A stretch of 64,000 nt of DNA. Source: Pricia antarctica (GTDB lineage: Bacteria; Bacteroidota; Bacteroidia; Flavobacteriales; Flavobacteriaceae). This document shows positions 49,771 through 60,439 of this stretch, one piece after another. A program made the position numbers and the translations under genes. The stretch's first letter is position 1. Each line of letters begins with the position of its first letter. The notes beneath the pieces are model-generated. The model was given only the letters and a program-made list of their open reading frames with translations, ran no database searches and was not told the DNA's origin. The stretch is from the NCBI GenBank assembly GCA_011050085.1, contig DRGL01000069.1:62001-126000 (forward strand). The letters run 5' to 3'.

Positions 49771-51213
49771 TCAAAACGTATAGGGTACCACGACTTTCTG
49801 GTGTTTTACCGACAGTTCCTCAGGTCCTGTCTTGAAGTCCCCTTGCTCTTTTCTCCAATTGGCTAATTGCTTTCTAAACTTTGACAAGATTTCCTGGCTT
49901 GGTTCCAGTTGAGCCAAATTTATTTGTTCGGTGGGATCATTTTTAAGATCGTACAGTTCTTCCTTGGGTCGATTATGATATCTATACAATACATTTGCGG
50001 CATGGACATCCCGAAAGGATTTTTCTTGCCAGGAATCCCAATATTCCCGCCCCCCATCATGGTCTTTCGCTTTGTTCATATGGGTGTTGTACCTTATTTC
50101 TGGCGCTAAATTCAAGATATATTTATATTTTGAGCTTCGGACCATCCGCATGGGCGATCGGTTCATGGTACCGTCCCCAGTATGGGAAGCGTATACCAGG
50201 TCGCGATGTGTCTCGGTATTCCCCAATAGTACCTGCAAAAAGCTTTTTCCATCGATACCTGTTGGGGCCTTGTCTCCGGCCATCTCCGAAAAAGTGGGCA
50301 GCAGATCGGTCAATGAGACTAACGCATCGCTCGAGGAGCCTGCTTTTACATGGTCTTTCCACCGCACCAACAATGGGGAACTTAATCCGTAATCATACAG
50401 GTTCCATTTCCCGAAGGCCCACTGCGGTCCTTGATCGGATATGAATACCACAATGGTGTTTTCATCGAGACCATTTTTCTCCAAGCCAGCGAGAAGTTTC
50501 CCCAAATTGGCATCCATTTTCGTAATATCCTCATAATACCGTGCCCGGGAATGTCTGGTGTCTTCGGTGTCAATATGGAACGAAGGCATTGTTACCTCTT
50601 CAGGACTATACGCTGTTTTTTCGGGCCAAACCACATGCGGACTATGGTCGGCCACGACAAGCATAAAGGGGTTTTTTTCTTTTCGCACCCTTAGCCACTG
50701 CTCTACCGGCCCCATATTCAGATCATAATGAAGGCCCGGCTTGTCTTCAAAGCCAGGTTCGGGAACATTGGAATTCATAATGCGTTCGAAAGCAAAATTT
50801 TCTTCAGGCCCAACATGGTATTTTCCAGCAATGGCAACGGTATAGTCCAAGGGTTCAAAGTAATCTACCAAAGACTTTGTTTCTTTTTTTACCCCGGTAT
50901 GATTACCGTGCGCTCCATTTTTAAAAGGCATGAGACCCGTAAAAATGCTACTTCGTGATGGAGAACAGGTCGGCGAAGATGCAAACGCATTGGTGAACTG
51001 CATCGATTCAGCTGCCAATCGGTCGATATTGGGCGTACGTACTTCCGTATTGCCATAAGCTCCAAGATCTTCGGTCGCCAAGTCGTCCGCTATGAAAAGT
51101 ACGATGTTCGGCTTTACATTCTCGGAAGCTTTTTGGGCATGCAAGTATTGGCCGCTCGATATTAGGGCCATGAACATCAAAAAATTCAGTAAAGGGTTCA
51201 GTGAATTCACCAT
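49771..51213 (-). CDS. Sulfatase, S1 type (formylglycine C-x-P-S-R)
   Basis: 'NIVLFIADDLATEDLGAYGN', 'SSPTCSPSRSSIFTG', 'IAGKYHVGP', 'VFISDQGPQWAFGKWNLYD'. Confidence 0.95.
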   Translation of the reverse strand: MVNSLNPLLNFLMFMALISSGQYLHAQKASENVKPNIVLFIADDLATEDLGAYGNTEVRTPNIDRLAAESMQFTNAFASSPTCSPSRSSIFTGLMPFKNGAHGNHTGVKKETKSLVDYFEPLDYTVAIAGKYHVGPEENFAFERIMNSNVPEPGFEDKPGLHYDLNMGPVEQWLRVRKEKNPFMLVVADHSPHVVWPEKTAYSPEEVTMPSFHIDTEDTRHSRARYYEDITKMDANLGKLLAGLEKNGLDENTIVVFISDQGPQWAFGKWNLYDYGLSSPLLVRWKDHVKAGSSSDALVSLTDLLPTFSEMAGDKAPTGIDGKSFLQVLLGNTETHRDLVYASHTGDGTMNRSPMRMVRSSKYKYILNLAPEIRYNTHMNKAKDHDGGREYWDSWQEKSFRDVHAANVLYRYHNRPKEELYDLKNDPTEQINLAQLEPSQEILSKFRKQLANWRKEQGDFKTGPEELSVKHQKVVVPYTF

Positions 51214-51218
51214 TGCTT

Positions 51219-53060
51219 TTATTGGTTGCCCAGTTCCTCGATAATGGACCGGTTCGCCGCTTTCACTTCGGAAATGTTCATCTTATCTACCTTTCGGTCA
51301 TAGGTCATAAATCCGTTGACCTCGCCCTCGACGTCGGTAGTCTGGGTATAGATGGCACCGGAAAATCCCGACTTGACCATTTTTTTCAGTTCCTCGGCAT
51401 ACTTTACGTATTGTTCGGTGGTTTCCTTGGAATTCTTGAACTTGACGTAGCCCCAGTTTTCGTCGGGGCGCCAAAGGTGACCTTCCAAAGCCAGACCGAT
51501 TCCTCCATATTCGCCCAAAACGTTTGTGCGCTCGGCATCGTATAGATACATGGCGGGCCCTGGATAATTGTGCAGGTCGACGATATCACCGGTGCGGTAA
51601 AAATTGCCTCCACTGGCCGCGTTCACCAAACGGCTGGGATCATAGGCTTTCGTCCATTCCGAAATTTCCTCAGTCTTGAACTGACCCCAGGCTTCATTGA
51701 AGGGTACCCAAGACACGATGCTGGGGTGGGAAAACAGATAATCCATAATACCTTTCCATTCTTTTCTATAGATGGCTTCCGACCGAGCGCTCCTTTTAAG
51801 TTCCGAACCCTCAAAGTAATTATGGTTCTGCCATTGTGGACCGTTCGATTGGTCACCGCTGGGCATATCTTGCCAGACCAGAATCCCCATACGATCGCAG
51901 TGGGTGTACCAGCGTGCGGGCTCGACCTTGACGTGCTTTCGGATAAGGTTGAAGCCCAGTTCCTTGGTCTTCTCGATATCATATTTAAGGGCTTCATCAG
52001 TGGGCGCCGTATACAGGCCGTCGGGCCACCAGCCTTGGTCTAAGGGGCCGAACTGAAAGTAGTCCTTATTATTTAGCTGCATTCGAATGATACCATAATC
52101 GTCTTTCTTCATCGAAATTTTTCGCATGCCGAAATAACTTTTCACCTGGTCTTGCAGGGTATATTCCCCTGACTGCGGATTTCTTTCCATCAGTTTTACC
52201 TGCATATCGTATAGAAATGGAGTTTCAGGCGACCAAAGTTTGGCCTTCTCGATGGGTAATACTAAGGTCTCGCCCACGGCGGATTTTGCCGTTGCTATTA
52301 CTGATTCGCCGTCAGAGACGCTCACTTCGACAATATCCCCATAGGTACCACCAATGATTTCAGCGTCAATCTTTACCGTACCGCTGTCGATATCGGGCTC
52401 ACTTCGTAGGTTCGCTATACTTTTTTGAGCGACCGGCTCCAGCCATACGGTCTGCCAGATTCCCGTAACGGGTGTGTACCAGATACCTTTAGGCTCCTTA
52501 ACTTGTTTTCCCCTGGGCTGCGGACCTTCGTCGGTAGGGTCCCAGACCCTGACAATCAGTTCTTGTTTCCCTTGTGTCAAGAATGGTGTTATGTTAAAAT
52601 TGAAAGGGGTGTATCCACCTTCGTGAGAACCTACCCTCACGTCATTGATCCAAATATCGGTCTTCCAATCCACCGCCCCGAAGTGTAGTAATATATCCTT
52701 GGTTTTCCAATCGGAAGGTACTTCGAAAGCGGTATGATACCAAAGTTCATTATCTGCCCCTACATCTTTCATAACACCCGATAGGCTAGATTCTACGGCA
52801 AAGGGTACTAAAATTTCACCGTCGAACTTTTCCGGATTCGATGCCCCCTTTGGCCGTATGGCATATTCCCACAGTCCATTGAGGTTTTTCCAGTCGGGCC
52901 GCTCCATACTAGGGCGCGGGTATTCGGGCAGTACGTTTTTTGGGTCTATTTTTTGGGACCACTGGGTCTTTATTTTAGTGCCGGCAGGCTTCCATTGAGC
53001 CATCATCGGTATTGAAATTAGAAGGATAATCAGGGCAAGCAATAATTTTTTTGGATTCAT
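51219..53060 (-). CDS. GH2 family glycoside hydrolase
   Basis: 'YPRPSMERPDWKNLNGLWEYAI', 'FGAVDWKTDIWINDVRVGSHEGGYTPFNFNIT', 'FNLIRKHVKVEPARWYTHCDRMGILVWQDMPSG', 'VPFNEAWGQ' catalytic NE motif. Confidence 0.95.
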   Translation of the reverse strand: MNPKKLLLALIILLISIPMMAQWKPAGTKIKTQWSQKIDPKNVLPEYPRPSMERPDWKNLNGLWEYAIRPKGASNPEKFDGEILVPFAVESSLSGVMKDVGADNELWYHTAFEVPSDWKTKDILLHFGAVDWKTDIWINDVRVGSHEGGYTPFNFNITPFLTQGKQELIVRVWDPTDEGPQPRGKQVKEPKGIWYTPVTGIWQTVWLEPVAQKSIANLRSEPDIDSGTVKIDAEIIGGTYGDIVEVSVSDGESVIATAKSAVGETLVLPIEKAKLWSPETPFLYDMQVKLMERNPQSGEYTLQDQVKSYFGMRKISMKKDDYGIIRMQLNNKDYFQFGPLDQGWWPDGLYTAPTDEALKYDIEKTKELGFNLIRKHVKVEPARWYTHCDRMGILVWQDMPSGDQSNGPQWQNHNYFEGSELKRSARSEAIYRKEWKGIMDYLFSHPSIVSWVPFNEAWGQFKTEEISEWTKAYDPSRLVNAASGGNFYRTGDIVDLHNYPGPAMYLYDAERTNVLGEYGGIGLALEGHLWRPDENWGYVKFKNSKETTEQYVKYAEELKKMVKSGFSGAIYTQTTDVEGEVNGFMTYDRKVDKMNISEVKAANRSIIEELGNQ

Positions 53061-53226
53061 GTAGTACGTTTTTAACTTGGTTCAGCACAGTTTCCACATT
53101 CGGGAAATTGGAAATCTAAATTCATTTTGGAAACCGTTTTACTAGTTGCAGACCAATTTAGCATAGAAACCCAACAGAATAAAAAATTTTATTATTTTAG
53201 GAGGATTATGAAACGATTTGTCCATT

Positions 53227-53243
53227 TTTGACACATATTGTTG
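53227..53243. promoter_or_regulatory. Motif TTTGACACATATTGTTG in the GH2/HTCS divergent intergenic region
   Basis: 15/17 identity with 36719-36735 upstream of susC, same orientation relative to the minus-strand gene. Confidence 0.4.
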
Positions 53244-53365
53244 TATTCCCTTTATACCTATTTGCTAATAGTCTCATTAGCCAACGCATTATTTAATTCT
53301 AGGATAACCATAAGGATTACCCCAATCAAAATTTTCGCCATATTAATCTCGTATATACCGTTCCA

Positions 53366-56300
53366 TTGAAAAATATACCTATCGCCTTTTTTTTGTTTTT
53401 GTTTGGTACGGGTTTGCTCTCAGGACAAGATTTCTATTTTGACCATTATAAGGTTGAAGATGGGCTATCCCATAATACCATTCTAACTTCATTACAAGAT
53501 CAAAAAGGATTTTTATGGTTTGGAACCAAAAACGGATTGAACCGTTTTGACGGCTATAAGTTCCAGTTGTATCAGAATGATCCGGATAATCCCAAAAGCC
53601 TTAAAGGCAATTATGTCGAATGTCTTCATGAGTTCGACGATACCATCTATGTAGGTACCGACAACGGACTATTTAGGTACAATGACCGATTTGAAAATTT
53701 TGATAGCGTTGCAAATACGGAAAATACCCAGATTTTGGGTATTGAAAACGATTCGCTAGGCAATTTGTGGTATATCGCCGAAAGCACTTTGTACAAATAC
53801 AACCTCCCCCAAGATAAGCAAGTACCCTTTCCCCCAGAAGATTTTTTTAATGCCACCGATATCATTCTCTCCCAGAAAAATGAAATATGGGTAGCGTCAG
53901 TGAATACCCTATATCGCTATAGTGAAAAGACAAATACATTCAAAGAATATATTTTAGATATACCGGCCGATATCAAGCATCCCTTACGAATTGACAAATT
54001 GTTCAATTTAAATGAACAAACCCTGTTGCTAGGCACCCAAAACCATGGGGTAATTGCCTTTGATCTCGTAGAGGAAAAAATAAAGGACATAGCGGTTTTT
54101 AGCGGTGAAACCTATTATGTACGTGATTTTGCCTTACGGAATGAAGATGAACTTTGGGTGGCTAGCGAATCTGGGCTACATATCTACAATCTGGCAACAG
54201 GGGGCTATACCAACCTTACCAAAAAATATGATGATCCCTATGCCCTTTCCGACAATGCCGTGTATTCGTTGACCGTCGATAAAGAAGGCGGTGTTTGGGC
54301 CGGCACCTATTTCGGAGGTATCAACTACCATCCGAGACAGTATTCCCCTTTTAAAAAATTCTTTCCCATGGCCCAAAATTCCCTAAATGGAAATGCGGTC
54401 AGGGAGATACGTCCCGATACATTTGGCAACCTATGGATTGGTACGGAAGATGGCGGACTAAACAAATACAATCCAAAGTCGGGTGAGATATCCAATTACA
54501 CTTCGAAGGAAAAGAACGAAGACGGTGTTCTGACCCATTACAATATTCATGGCCTGTTGCCTAGGGGCGATAAACTTTGGATCAGTATGTTCGACAACGG
54601 TCTTGATATTTTGGATATAAAGACCGACAAGATTGTTGCCCACTATAACATTGGTGAAAAAAGTGCCTTACGAAGCAACTTTGTTTTTGCAATCTATGAA
54701 ACCCAAGCCAAAGATGTTTTTGCAGCAACGACTTTGGGTATACAGAGGTACGATCCATTGAACGACCGGTTCGAACTATTCGAGGCTTTTCCCGAAAACC
54801 ATCATTATACCTGTTTTTTAGAAGACAGTACCGGAACGCTTTGGGCAGGTACCTATTCCGACGGACTCTACTATTATAATCCAAACACCGATGAGAAAGG
54901 ATTTTACACCTATTCAGAATCGAACGAAAACGGTATCGCACACAATCATATCAACGGTATTTTTGAAGATTCAAAAGGGCATATTTGGGTTACTACCGAA
55001 AATGGCCTGAATTTACGCAATGCGCATAAAAAAGGCTTCACCAAGTATTCGGTAGCCGAAGGGTTCCCCTCCAACGTATTTTTCGCCCTGCTCGAAGACC
55101 AAGAAGGGACGCTTTGGATAAGCACCGCAAACGGATTGGTTGCCTTTGATATGGCGAACGATACCAAAAATATATTTACCAAGGCCAACGGATTGACCAG
55201 CGACCAGTTCAACTATAACTCGGCATACAAAGATGACGAGGGCAGAATGTATTTTGGAAGTGTCAACGGTATGGTCAGTTTCGACCCTAATGACTTTAAG
55301 AAAAACACATTCAAAGCTCCGATTTATATAACGGGACTTGAGGTGAACAATCAGAAAGTATCCGTGGGCCAGGAAGATTCCCCGATCTCGGAATCTATTG
55401 CCTTATCGACCCATATTGAGCTTTCGCATACGCAATCTTCGTTCGGCCTGAATTTTGCCGCCTTAGGATATACGGCGCCTGAAAATACCGAATATTGGTA
55501 TAAAATGGAGGGACTCAACCCGGATTGGATTTACCTTGAGAACGATCACAGGGTACAGTTTACCGAATTGCCCGCTGGCTCATATACCTTTTTAGCAAAA
55601 TCAAAAAACAATAGTGGGGTCTGGGGAATGGAAACCGTACCCTTACAAATTCAAGTGCATCCTGTTTTTTGGAAGAGTAACCTGGCCTATGCCTTGTACA
55701 CCTTGCTTTTAGGGGTACTGTTCTATTTAGGATTCCGGGAATACCATCAACGCATCAAATCGAAAAACATCCAAAGAATAAAACAGCTAAACCACAGAAA
55801 GGAAAAGGAAGTCTATCAGGCCAAAATCGAGTTTTTTACCAATATATCCCATGAAATAAGGACTCCGTTGACCTTGATTAAAAGTCCTTTGGAAAAAGCT
55901 ATGGATAAGTTATCAGGGAATCCGGAAATCATTGAAAATCTGGTTACCGTTGAACAAAACACCGATCGCCTTTTAGACTTGGTCAACCAATTATTGGATT
56001 TTAGAAAGACCGAGACCGAACGAATCAGCCTCACCTTTATAGAAACCAATATTGCCGATTTGCTCCGTAAAACACTAGAGCGGTTCTGCGAGGCCATAAA
56101 GGACAAGGAAATAGATTTTAGATTGCATCTCGGCGATGAAAATGTTTATGCTTCCATTGACCCAGAAGCTTTTAGAAAAATTGCCGCCAACCTTGTTGGT
56201 AATGCCCTAAAATATGCGAAAAACGAAGTGGATATATATTTGACCGCAGATGAGGATACGGTAAAACTGTGCTTTCAAAACGATGGCAAGCTCATTCCCC

Positions 56301-57364
56301 AACATCTAAAGGAAAAAGTGTTCGAGCCCTTTTACCGATTGACCGCATCCGAAAGCCAAACCGGTACAGGTATCGGGCTGGCGCTGGCAAGATCCCTTAC
56401 CGAATTGCATCACGGAAAATTACAGCTTGATTTGGGCAATGGAAAGACCAACCGTTTTATACTGGAACTTCCTATACATCAGAAGCAGGAATTCAAGCTT
56501 CATAAAATAGCCATCGAAGAAACCGAATCCCATAAAATACAGCCCGCGGAAAAAGAACACCCCTTGACCGTTTCTATTGACAATGGTAAAAGCACGATTC
56601 TCTTGGTTGAAGATAGTGAAGAACTTCTCGATTTTGTTGCTAAGGAGCTTCAGGCAGAGTACAATGTGCGCAAGACTACAAAAGGAGATCAGGCAGTACA
56701 GGTCTTGCAAACGGACAATATTCAATTGGTCATCAGCGATATCGTGATGCCGGGTATGGATGGGTTCACGCTTTGCAAAAATATAAAGACCAATCTGGAG
56801 ACGAGCCATATCCCGGTTATCTTGCTTACTTCCAAAAGTGCCCTAAAAGCCAAAATGGAAGGTTTGGAGTCGGGTGCGGACGCTTATATCGAAAAACCTT
56901 TTTCCGTAAAGCACCTCAAAATACACATTGCCAATCTTCTTGAAAACCGCAAACATGTACTAGAGCATTATGCCAGTTCGCCCTTGGCCCATATCAAAAG
57001 TATTGCCAACACAAAAACCGATGAAACTTTTATCAAAAATTTAGATAAGGTCATATACGAAAACATGGCCGATCACGATCTCAACGTAGAGACCTTGGCA
57101 GAGATTATGAACATGAGCCGATCCACCCTCTACCGAAAAATAAGAGACATCGCAGACCTTAGCCCGAATGAACTAATCAATATAACCCGATTAAAAAAAT
57201 CGGCAGAATTGTTGAAGACGGGTAAGTATCGCGTATTCGAAGTGGCCGAGATCGTAGGCTACAATTCTCCTACCAGTTTTGGACGTAATTTTCAAAAACA
57301 GTTCGATATGACACCCTCGGAGTATATGAGTGGTGAAAGGGTGAAAGACACTTTTAGCAGCTAG
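53366..57364 (+). CDS. Hybrid two-component system sensor/regulator (HTCS): periplasmic two-component propeller, Y_Y_Y, histidine kinase, receiver, AraC HTH
   Basis: 1332 aa; 'DGLSHNTILTSLQDQKGFLWFGTKNGLNRFDGY', 'FFTNISHEIRTPLTLIKSPLEKA', 'GTGIGLALARSLTELHHG', 'ISDIVMPGMDGFTLCKNIK', AraC 'VFEVAEIVGYNSPTSFGRNFQKQFDMTPSEY'; TTG start as drawn. Confidence 0.97.
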   Translation: MKNIPIAFFLFLFGTGLLSGQDFYFDHYKVEDGLSHNTILTSLQDQKGFLWFGTKNGLNRFDGYKFQLYQNDPDNPKSLKGNYVECLHEFDDTIYVGTDNGLFRYNDRFENFDSVANTENTQILGIENDSLGNLWYIAESTLYKYNLPQDKQVPFPPEDFFNATDIILSQKNEIWVASVNTLYRYSEKTNTFKEYILDIPADIKHPLRIDKLFNLNEQTLLLGTQNHGVIAFDLVEEKIKDIAVFSGETYYVRDFALRNEDELWVASESGLHIYNLATGGYTNLTKKYDDPYALSDNAVYSLTVDKEGGVWAGTYFGGINYHPRQYSPFKKFFPMAQNSLNGNAVREIRPDTFGNLWIGTEDGGLNKYNPKSGEISNYTSKEKNEDGVLTHYNIHGLLPRGDKLWISMFDNGLDILDIKTDKIVAHYNIGEKSALRSNFVFAIYETQAKDVFAATTLGIQRYDPLNDRFELFEAFPENHHYTCFLEDSTGTLWAGTYSDGLYYYNPNTDEKGFYTYSESNENGIAHNHINGIFEDSKGHIWVTTENGLNLRNAHKKGFTKYSVAEGFPSNVFFALLEDQEGTLWISTANGLVAFDMANDTKNIFTKANGLTSDQFNYNSAYKDDEGRMYFGSVNGMVSFDPNDFKKNTFKAPIYITGLEVNNQKVSVGQEDSPISESIALSTHIELSHTQSSFGLNFAALGYTAPENTEYWYKMEGLNPDWIYLENDHRVQFTELPAGSYTFLAKSKNNSGVWGMETVPLQIQVHPVFWKSNLAYALYTLLLGVLFYLGFREYHQRIKSKNIQRIKQLNHRKEKEVYQAKIEFFTNISHEIRTPLTLIKSPLEKAMDKLSGNPEIIENLVTVEQNTDRLLDLVNQLLDFRKTETERISLTFIETNIADLLRKTLERFCEAIKDKEIDFRLHLGDENVYASIDPEAFRKIAANLVGNALKYAKNEVDIYLTADEDTVKLCFQNDGKLIPQHLKEKVFEPFYRLTASESQTGTGIGLALARSLTELHHGKLQLDLGNGKTNRFILELPIHQKQEFKLHKIAIEETESHKIQPAEKEHPLTVSIDNGKSTILLVEDSEELLDFVAKELQAEYNVRKTTKGDQAVQVLQTDNIQLVISDIVMPGMDGFTLCKNIKTNLETSHIPVILLTSKSALKAKMEGLESGADAYIEKPFSVKHLKIHIANLLENRKHVLEHYASSPLAHIKSIANTKTDETFIKNLDKVIYENMADHDLNVETLAEIMNMSRSTLYRKIRDIADLSPNELINITRLKKSAELLKTGKYRVFEVAEIVGYNSPTSFGRNFQKQFDMTPSEYMSGERVKDTFSS

Positions 57365-57457
57365 CTACTTTCTTATAAAGCTTAACTGACTTTAACTAAG
57401 TATTGCATTAAAATCAGATTTTTCAAGGAATTAGGACAAGGCAAGATACGGCTAATG

Positions 57458-58159
57458 CTACCCGATATCATCCTCTTTTTTGTGGTACAACCACCAGTTC
57501 ATATCCCTAGTTAACCTAAATCCTAATTTTTCATACAGGGAAATGGCAAAGTTGCCTTTGTTGGTATGTAAAATTGGTGTTTTGTTTTCCTTTAAAATAC
57601 CTTGAGCATTATGGGCAATCAGTTGCATTGCAAATCCTTTTCGAGTATAATTGGGGTGGGTAACTACTGCACTAACTTCAATAAAAAGATTAGTTTGCAT
57701 GCGCTGGCCTGCCATGGAAACTAATTTACCCTCCTTAAATATCCCGTAATACCTTCCCATTTCAAAGGTTCTTTTTTTATAATAACCCGGCATTACCAAA
57801 CATACCAAATCATAAACCTCATCCATATAGGAAGCATCCAACAGCACAATATTTTCCGTTATTGAAACCTCGGGGAGTGTGTTTAGCACCATTTGACAGC
57901 CCTCAATTTTTTTATCCAAAACAACTTTGGTGTCATCTATTATGGGGATCTGATTCTCGGAAACGAAGAAGAAGCTACTTGAGGTATTTATATATTCATT
58001 GACAGCAATGGCTGTTTTTGATTCATCGGTGAAAGCACCAAAGGCGCAGACTTCCGAATTATAAAATTTCACCCCATTATATTCGGTGACAAATTTTTGG
58101 TGGGTCGACCCTAGGGAATGCCAAACTGGATTTTTTAATTGGAGTTCTAGATCAAGCAT
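57458..58159 (-). CDS. GNAT family N-acetyltransferase
   Basis: 'LVSMAGQRMQTNLFIEVSAVVTHPNYTRKGFAMQLIAHNAQGILKENKTPILHTNKGNFAISLYEKLGFRLTRDM'. Confidence 0.88.
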   Translation of the reverse strand: MLDLELQLKNPVWHSLGSTHQKFVTEYNGVKFYNSEVCAFGAFTDESKTAIAVNEYINTSSSFFFVSENQIPIIDDTKVVLDKKIEGCQMVLNTLPEVSITENIVLLDASYMDEVYDLVCLVMPGYYKKRTFEMGRYYGIFKEGKLVSMAGQRMQTNLFIEVSAVVTHPNYTRKGFAMQLIAHNAQGILKENKTPILHTNKGNFAISLYEKLGFRLTRDMNWWLYHKKEDDIG

Positions 58160-58407
58160 TGGAATACGGATAGCTTAGGGTAATATACTATATGTTTTGA
58201 CGCTTTGGTTTCCAAAGATTAATCTACCGAATCTCTATTACACCCAAACGATAAGGATACCTCCTTTTTATATGCGCCCATACCTTTGATGGCTTTAAAC
58301 TCCAGTCTGAGCAATTAAGACCATTACAATGAAATGATTTGGATGCTAATAGAAAAAAGAGCTAATAGTACAGCACCTCAATCACAAACCTCAATTTAAA
58401 ACTAAGG

Positions 58408-59307
58408 CTAAAGTGATTTAGCGCTAAATGTGTCCCCTTGTGAGATATCGCCAGTTTCGAAACCTTTTCTAAACCATCGAATCCGCTGGGCCGAGGTTCC
58501 GTGCGTGAACGCATCGGGCACTACCCTTCCGGTCGACTGTTGTTGAAGTCTATCATCACCAATCGCATTTGCCGCATTCAGGGCCTCCTCAAGATCACCG
58601 GGTTCCATCATTCCGCTCCTATTTTGGGAACGCTTCGCCCAAACCCCAGCCAGAAAGTCGGCCTGTAGCTCAAGGCGTACGGAATACTCATTGTATTCCA
58701 CCTCGCTCACCTGTCCCCTGATTTTGTTGACCTTATCCATCGTTCCCGTAAGTTTCTGGATATGGTGGCCCACCTCATGTGCAATTACATAGGCCTGGGC
58801 AAAATCACCTGGAGCGTTCATTTTATTCTCCATATCTTCAAAAAAGCTCAGGTCAAGATAAAGCTTCTCGTCTCCTGGACAGTAAAATGGTCCGGTTGCA
58901 CTTGAAGCCGACCCACATGCGGAAGCGACAGAACCTGTGAATAGCACCAAGGTAGGTTCTCGATAATTATCGATGATACCGTTCCAAACATCTTCGGTAC
59001 TGGCCAAGATAACCGCGCTGAACTCCGCCTCTTCGTTCTCTTTCGGCGTACCCTCGTAGGCACCATTGGTGACGGTCTGATTGTTCCCGCCCACGAAAAA
59101 GCTAGAGATAAGGTTCAAAGGGTTATACCCCGTAACAAAAGAGATTACGATAACGATACCTACAATTATCAGTCCCGTTTTAGAAAATAGAAGTTTAAGC
59201 AACGGCGCCAAAAGCATAGGACTAAAGCCACCTATCCCTCTTGACCCACCTGATTGTCCTCTATTATCTTCAACATTTGAACTTCGACGCTTACCTTGCC
59301 ATTTCAT
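58408..59307 (-). CDS. Neutral zinc metallopeptidase (YpfJ-like)
   Basis: 'GSASSATGPFYCPGDEKLYLDLSFF', zinc motif 'AYVIAHEVGHHIQ', 'RLELQADFLAGVWA'; one TM helix. Confidence 0.93.
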   Translation of the reverse strand: MKWQGKRRSSNVEDNRGQSGGSRGIGGFSPMLLAPLLKLLFSKTGLIIVGIVIVISFVTGYNPLNLISSFFVGGNNQTVTNGAYEGTPKENEEAEFSAVILASTEDVWNGIIDNYREPTLVLFTGSVASACGSASSATGPFYCPGDEKLYLDLSFFEDMENKMNAPGDFAQAYVIAHEVGHHIQKLTGTMDKVNKIRGQVSEVEYNEYSVRLELQADFLAGVWAKRSQNRSGMMEPGDLEEALNAANAIGDDRLQQQSTGRVVPDAFTHGTSAQRIRWFRKGFETGDISQGDTFSAKSL

Positions 59308-59586
59308 AAGGATGAGTTTATCTGCAACATGTTAGACCATGCTACCGTTGTCTGCAAATGTAAAAATTAAAGTGAAGTTTTTGTTAACAATTATTAGCTC
59401 GGATGAAGTTCTTATTTGATTCAAAATTTACCCTTCATTAGGAATTGATTTAGTATCCTTAAATCTTAAAACTTTTGACACATTTGTCCAAGCGAGCATT
59501 AAGTTTGGTGCTCATACATATTAAATATTAAAATCGAAAGACTGCCCTCGTAAAACGAGCAATGAATACCCTTCCCGAAAATTAGA

Positions 59587-60312
59587 TTACTTTCTGCTAA
59601 TAGATGTAATGGCCCGCCTTTTTTCTATGGATACGGGCGAACCTTCTACCAACATCACAGAATCCGGATTTGCCTGACTTAAAAAGTCAAACTTCTCGCC
59701 ATAGAGTGTTTTAAAATCCACTTTGCACTCATACTGATTGATAGCATAAATTTCCCATCTAGGATGCTTTACTTCGTATTCGTAAGATTTAGTATCGTCT
59801 ACCTTAGCGTAGCCCCAATACCGCTCGATGATAAATTCAGCGTCGCTATGCCTTGTAATTTTATGCATCTTGGACTCTGCGGTTACTTGCATAGTATTCC
59901 ATGTATCCTTTTTTTTCCAATTATAGGTAATGGTGTATACATCTTCTTCCAACAACCACGAATGCGACATAGGAAGGGTCTCATATTTCTCATCATAGAC
60001 CAATTTCGCCACATAGGTCAAGGCAGGTTTCGGTACTATTTCCTTAATAAAGACCACACCTTTTTTAATAATACCGTTTTCAATTCGGTTCACATAAAAG
60101 CGTAAGTTGACTTCTTCAAATTTAACATGAAATGGCACTCGGATGCCTAGTAACTTGGTGTTATCGAACATCATACCGACCAAACTGACATAGCAGTCCC
60201 CGTTCCATAGGTCCAGTTTGGTTCCGGCTGGTAGATAAGGCATGAGTAATTGACTATTAATTTTGTAATTGAGGAAAACGAGTTTTTGCCACTCGGCCGT
60301 TAAAAAGCTCAT
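59587..60312 (-). CDS. DUF2071-like (YqjF-type) protein
   Basis: 'MPYLPAGTKLDLWNGDCYVSLVGMMFDNTKLLGIRVPFHVKFEEVNLRFYV'. Confidence 0.87.
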   Translation of the reverse strand: MSFLTAEWQKLVFLNYKINSQLLMPYLPAGTKLDLWNGDCYVSLVGMMFDNTKLLGIRVPFHVKFEEVNLRFYVNRIENGIIKKGVVFIKEIVPKPALTYVAKLVYDEKYETLPMSHSWLLEEDVYTITYNWKKKDTWNTMQVTAESKMHKITRHSDAEFIIERYWGYAKVDDTKSYEYEVKHPRWEIYAINQYECKVDFKTLYGEKFDFLSQANPDSVMLVEGSPVSIEKRRAITSISRK

Positions 60313-60439
60313 AGTTTTTAGTGTAAAAATAAGGAATAAGGCAACTTAGCGGGATTCTGATTTTTTCTAGTTTTACAAGAATGAGATTTAATTGAAAAAA
60401 TTATTTTGTCCCATTTAAACTAAAGCTATATTTGCCAAA

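Noticed and set aside
59473-59489. TTTTGACACATTTGTCC near the metallopeptidase/DUF2071 gap, similar to the PUL motif
   Set aside because: Only the TTTGACACA core matches; could be coincidental promoter-like sequence. Not counted as a regulon member.
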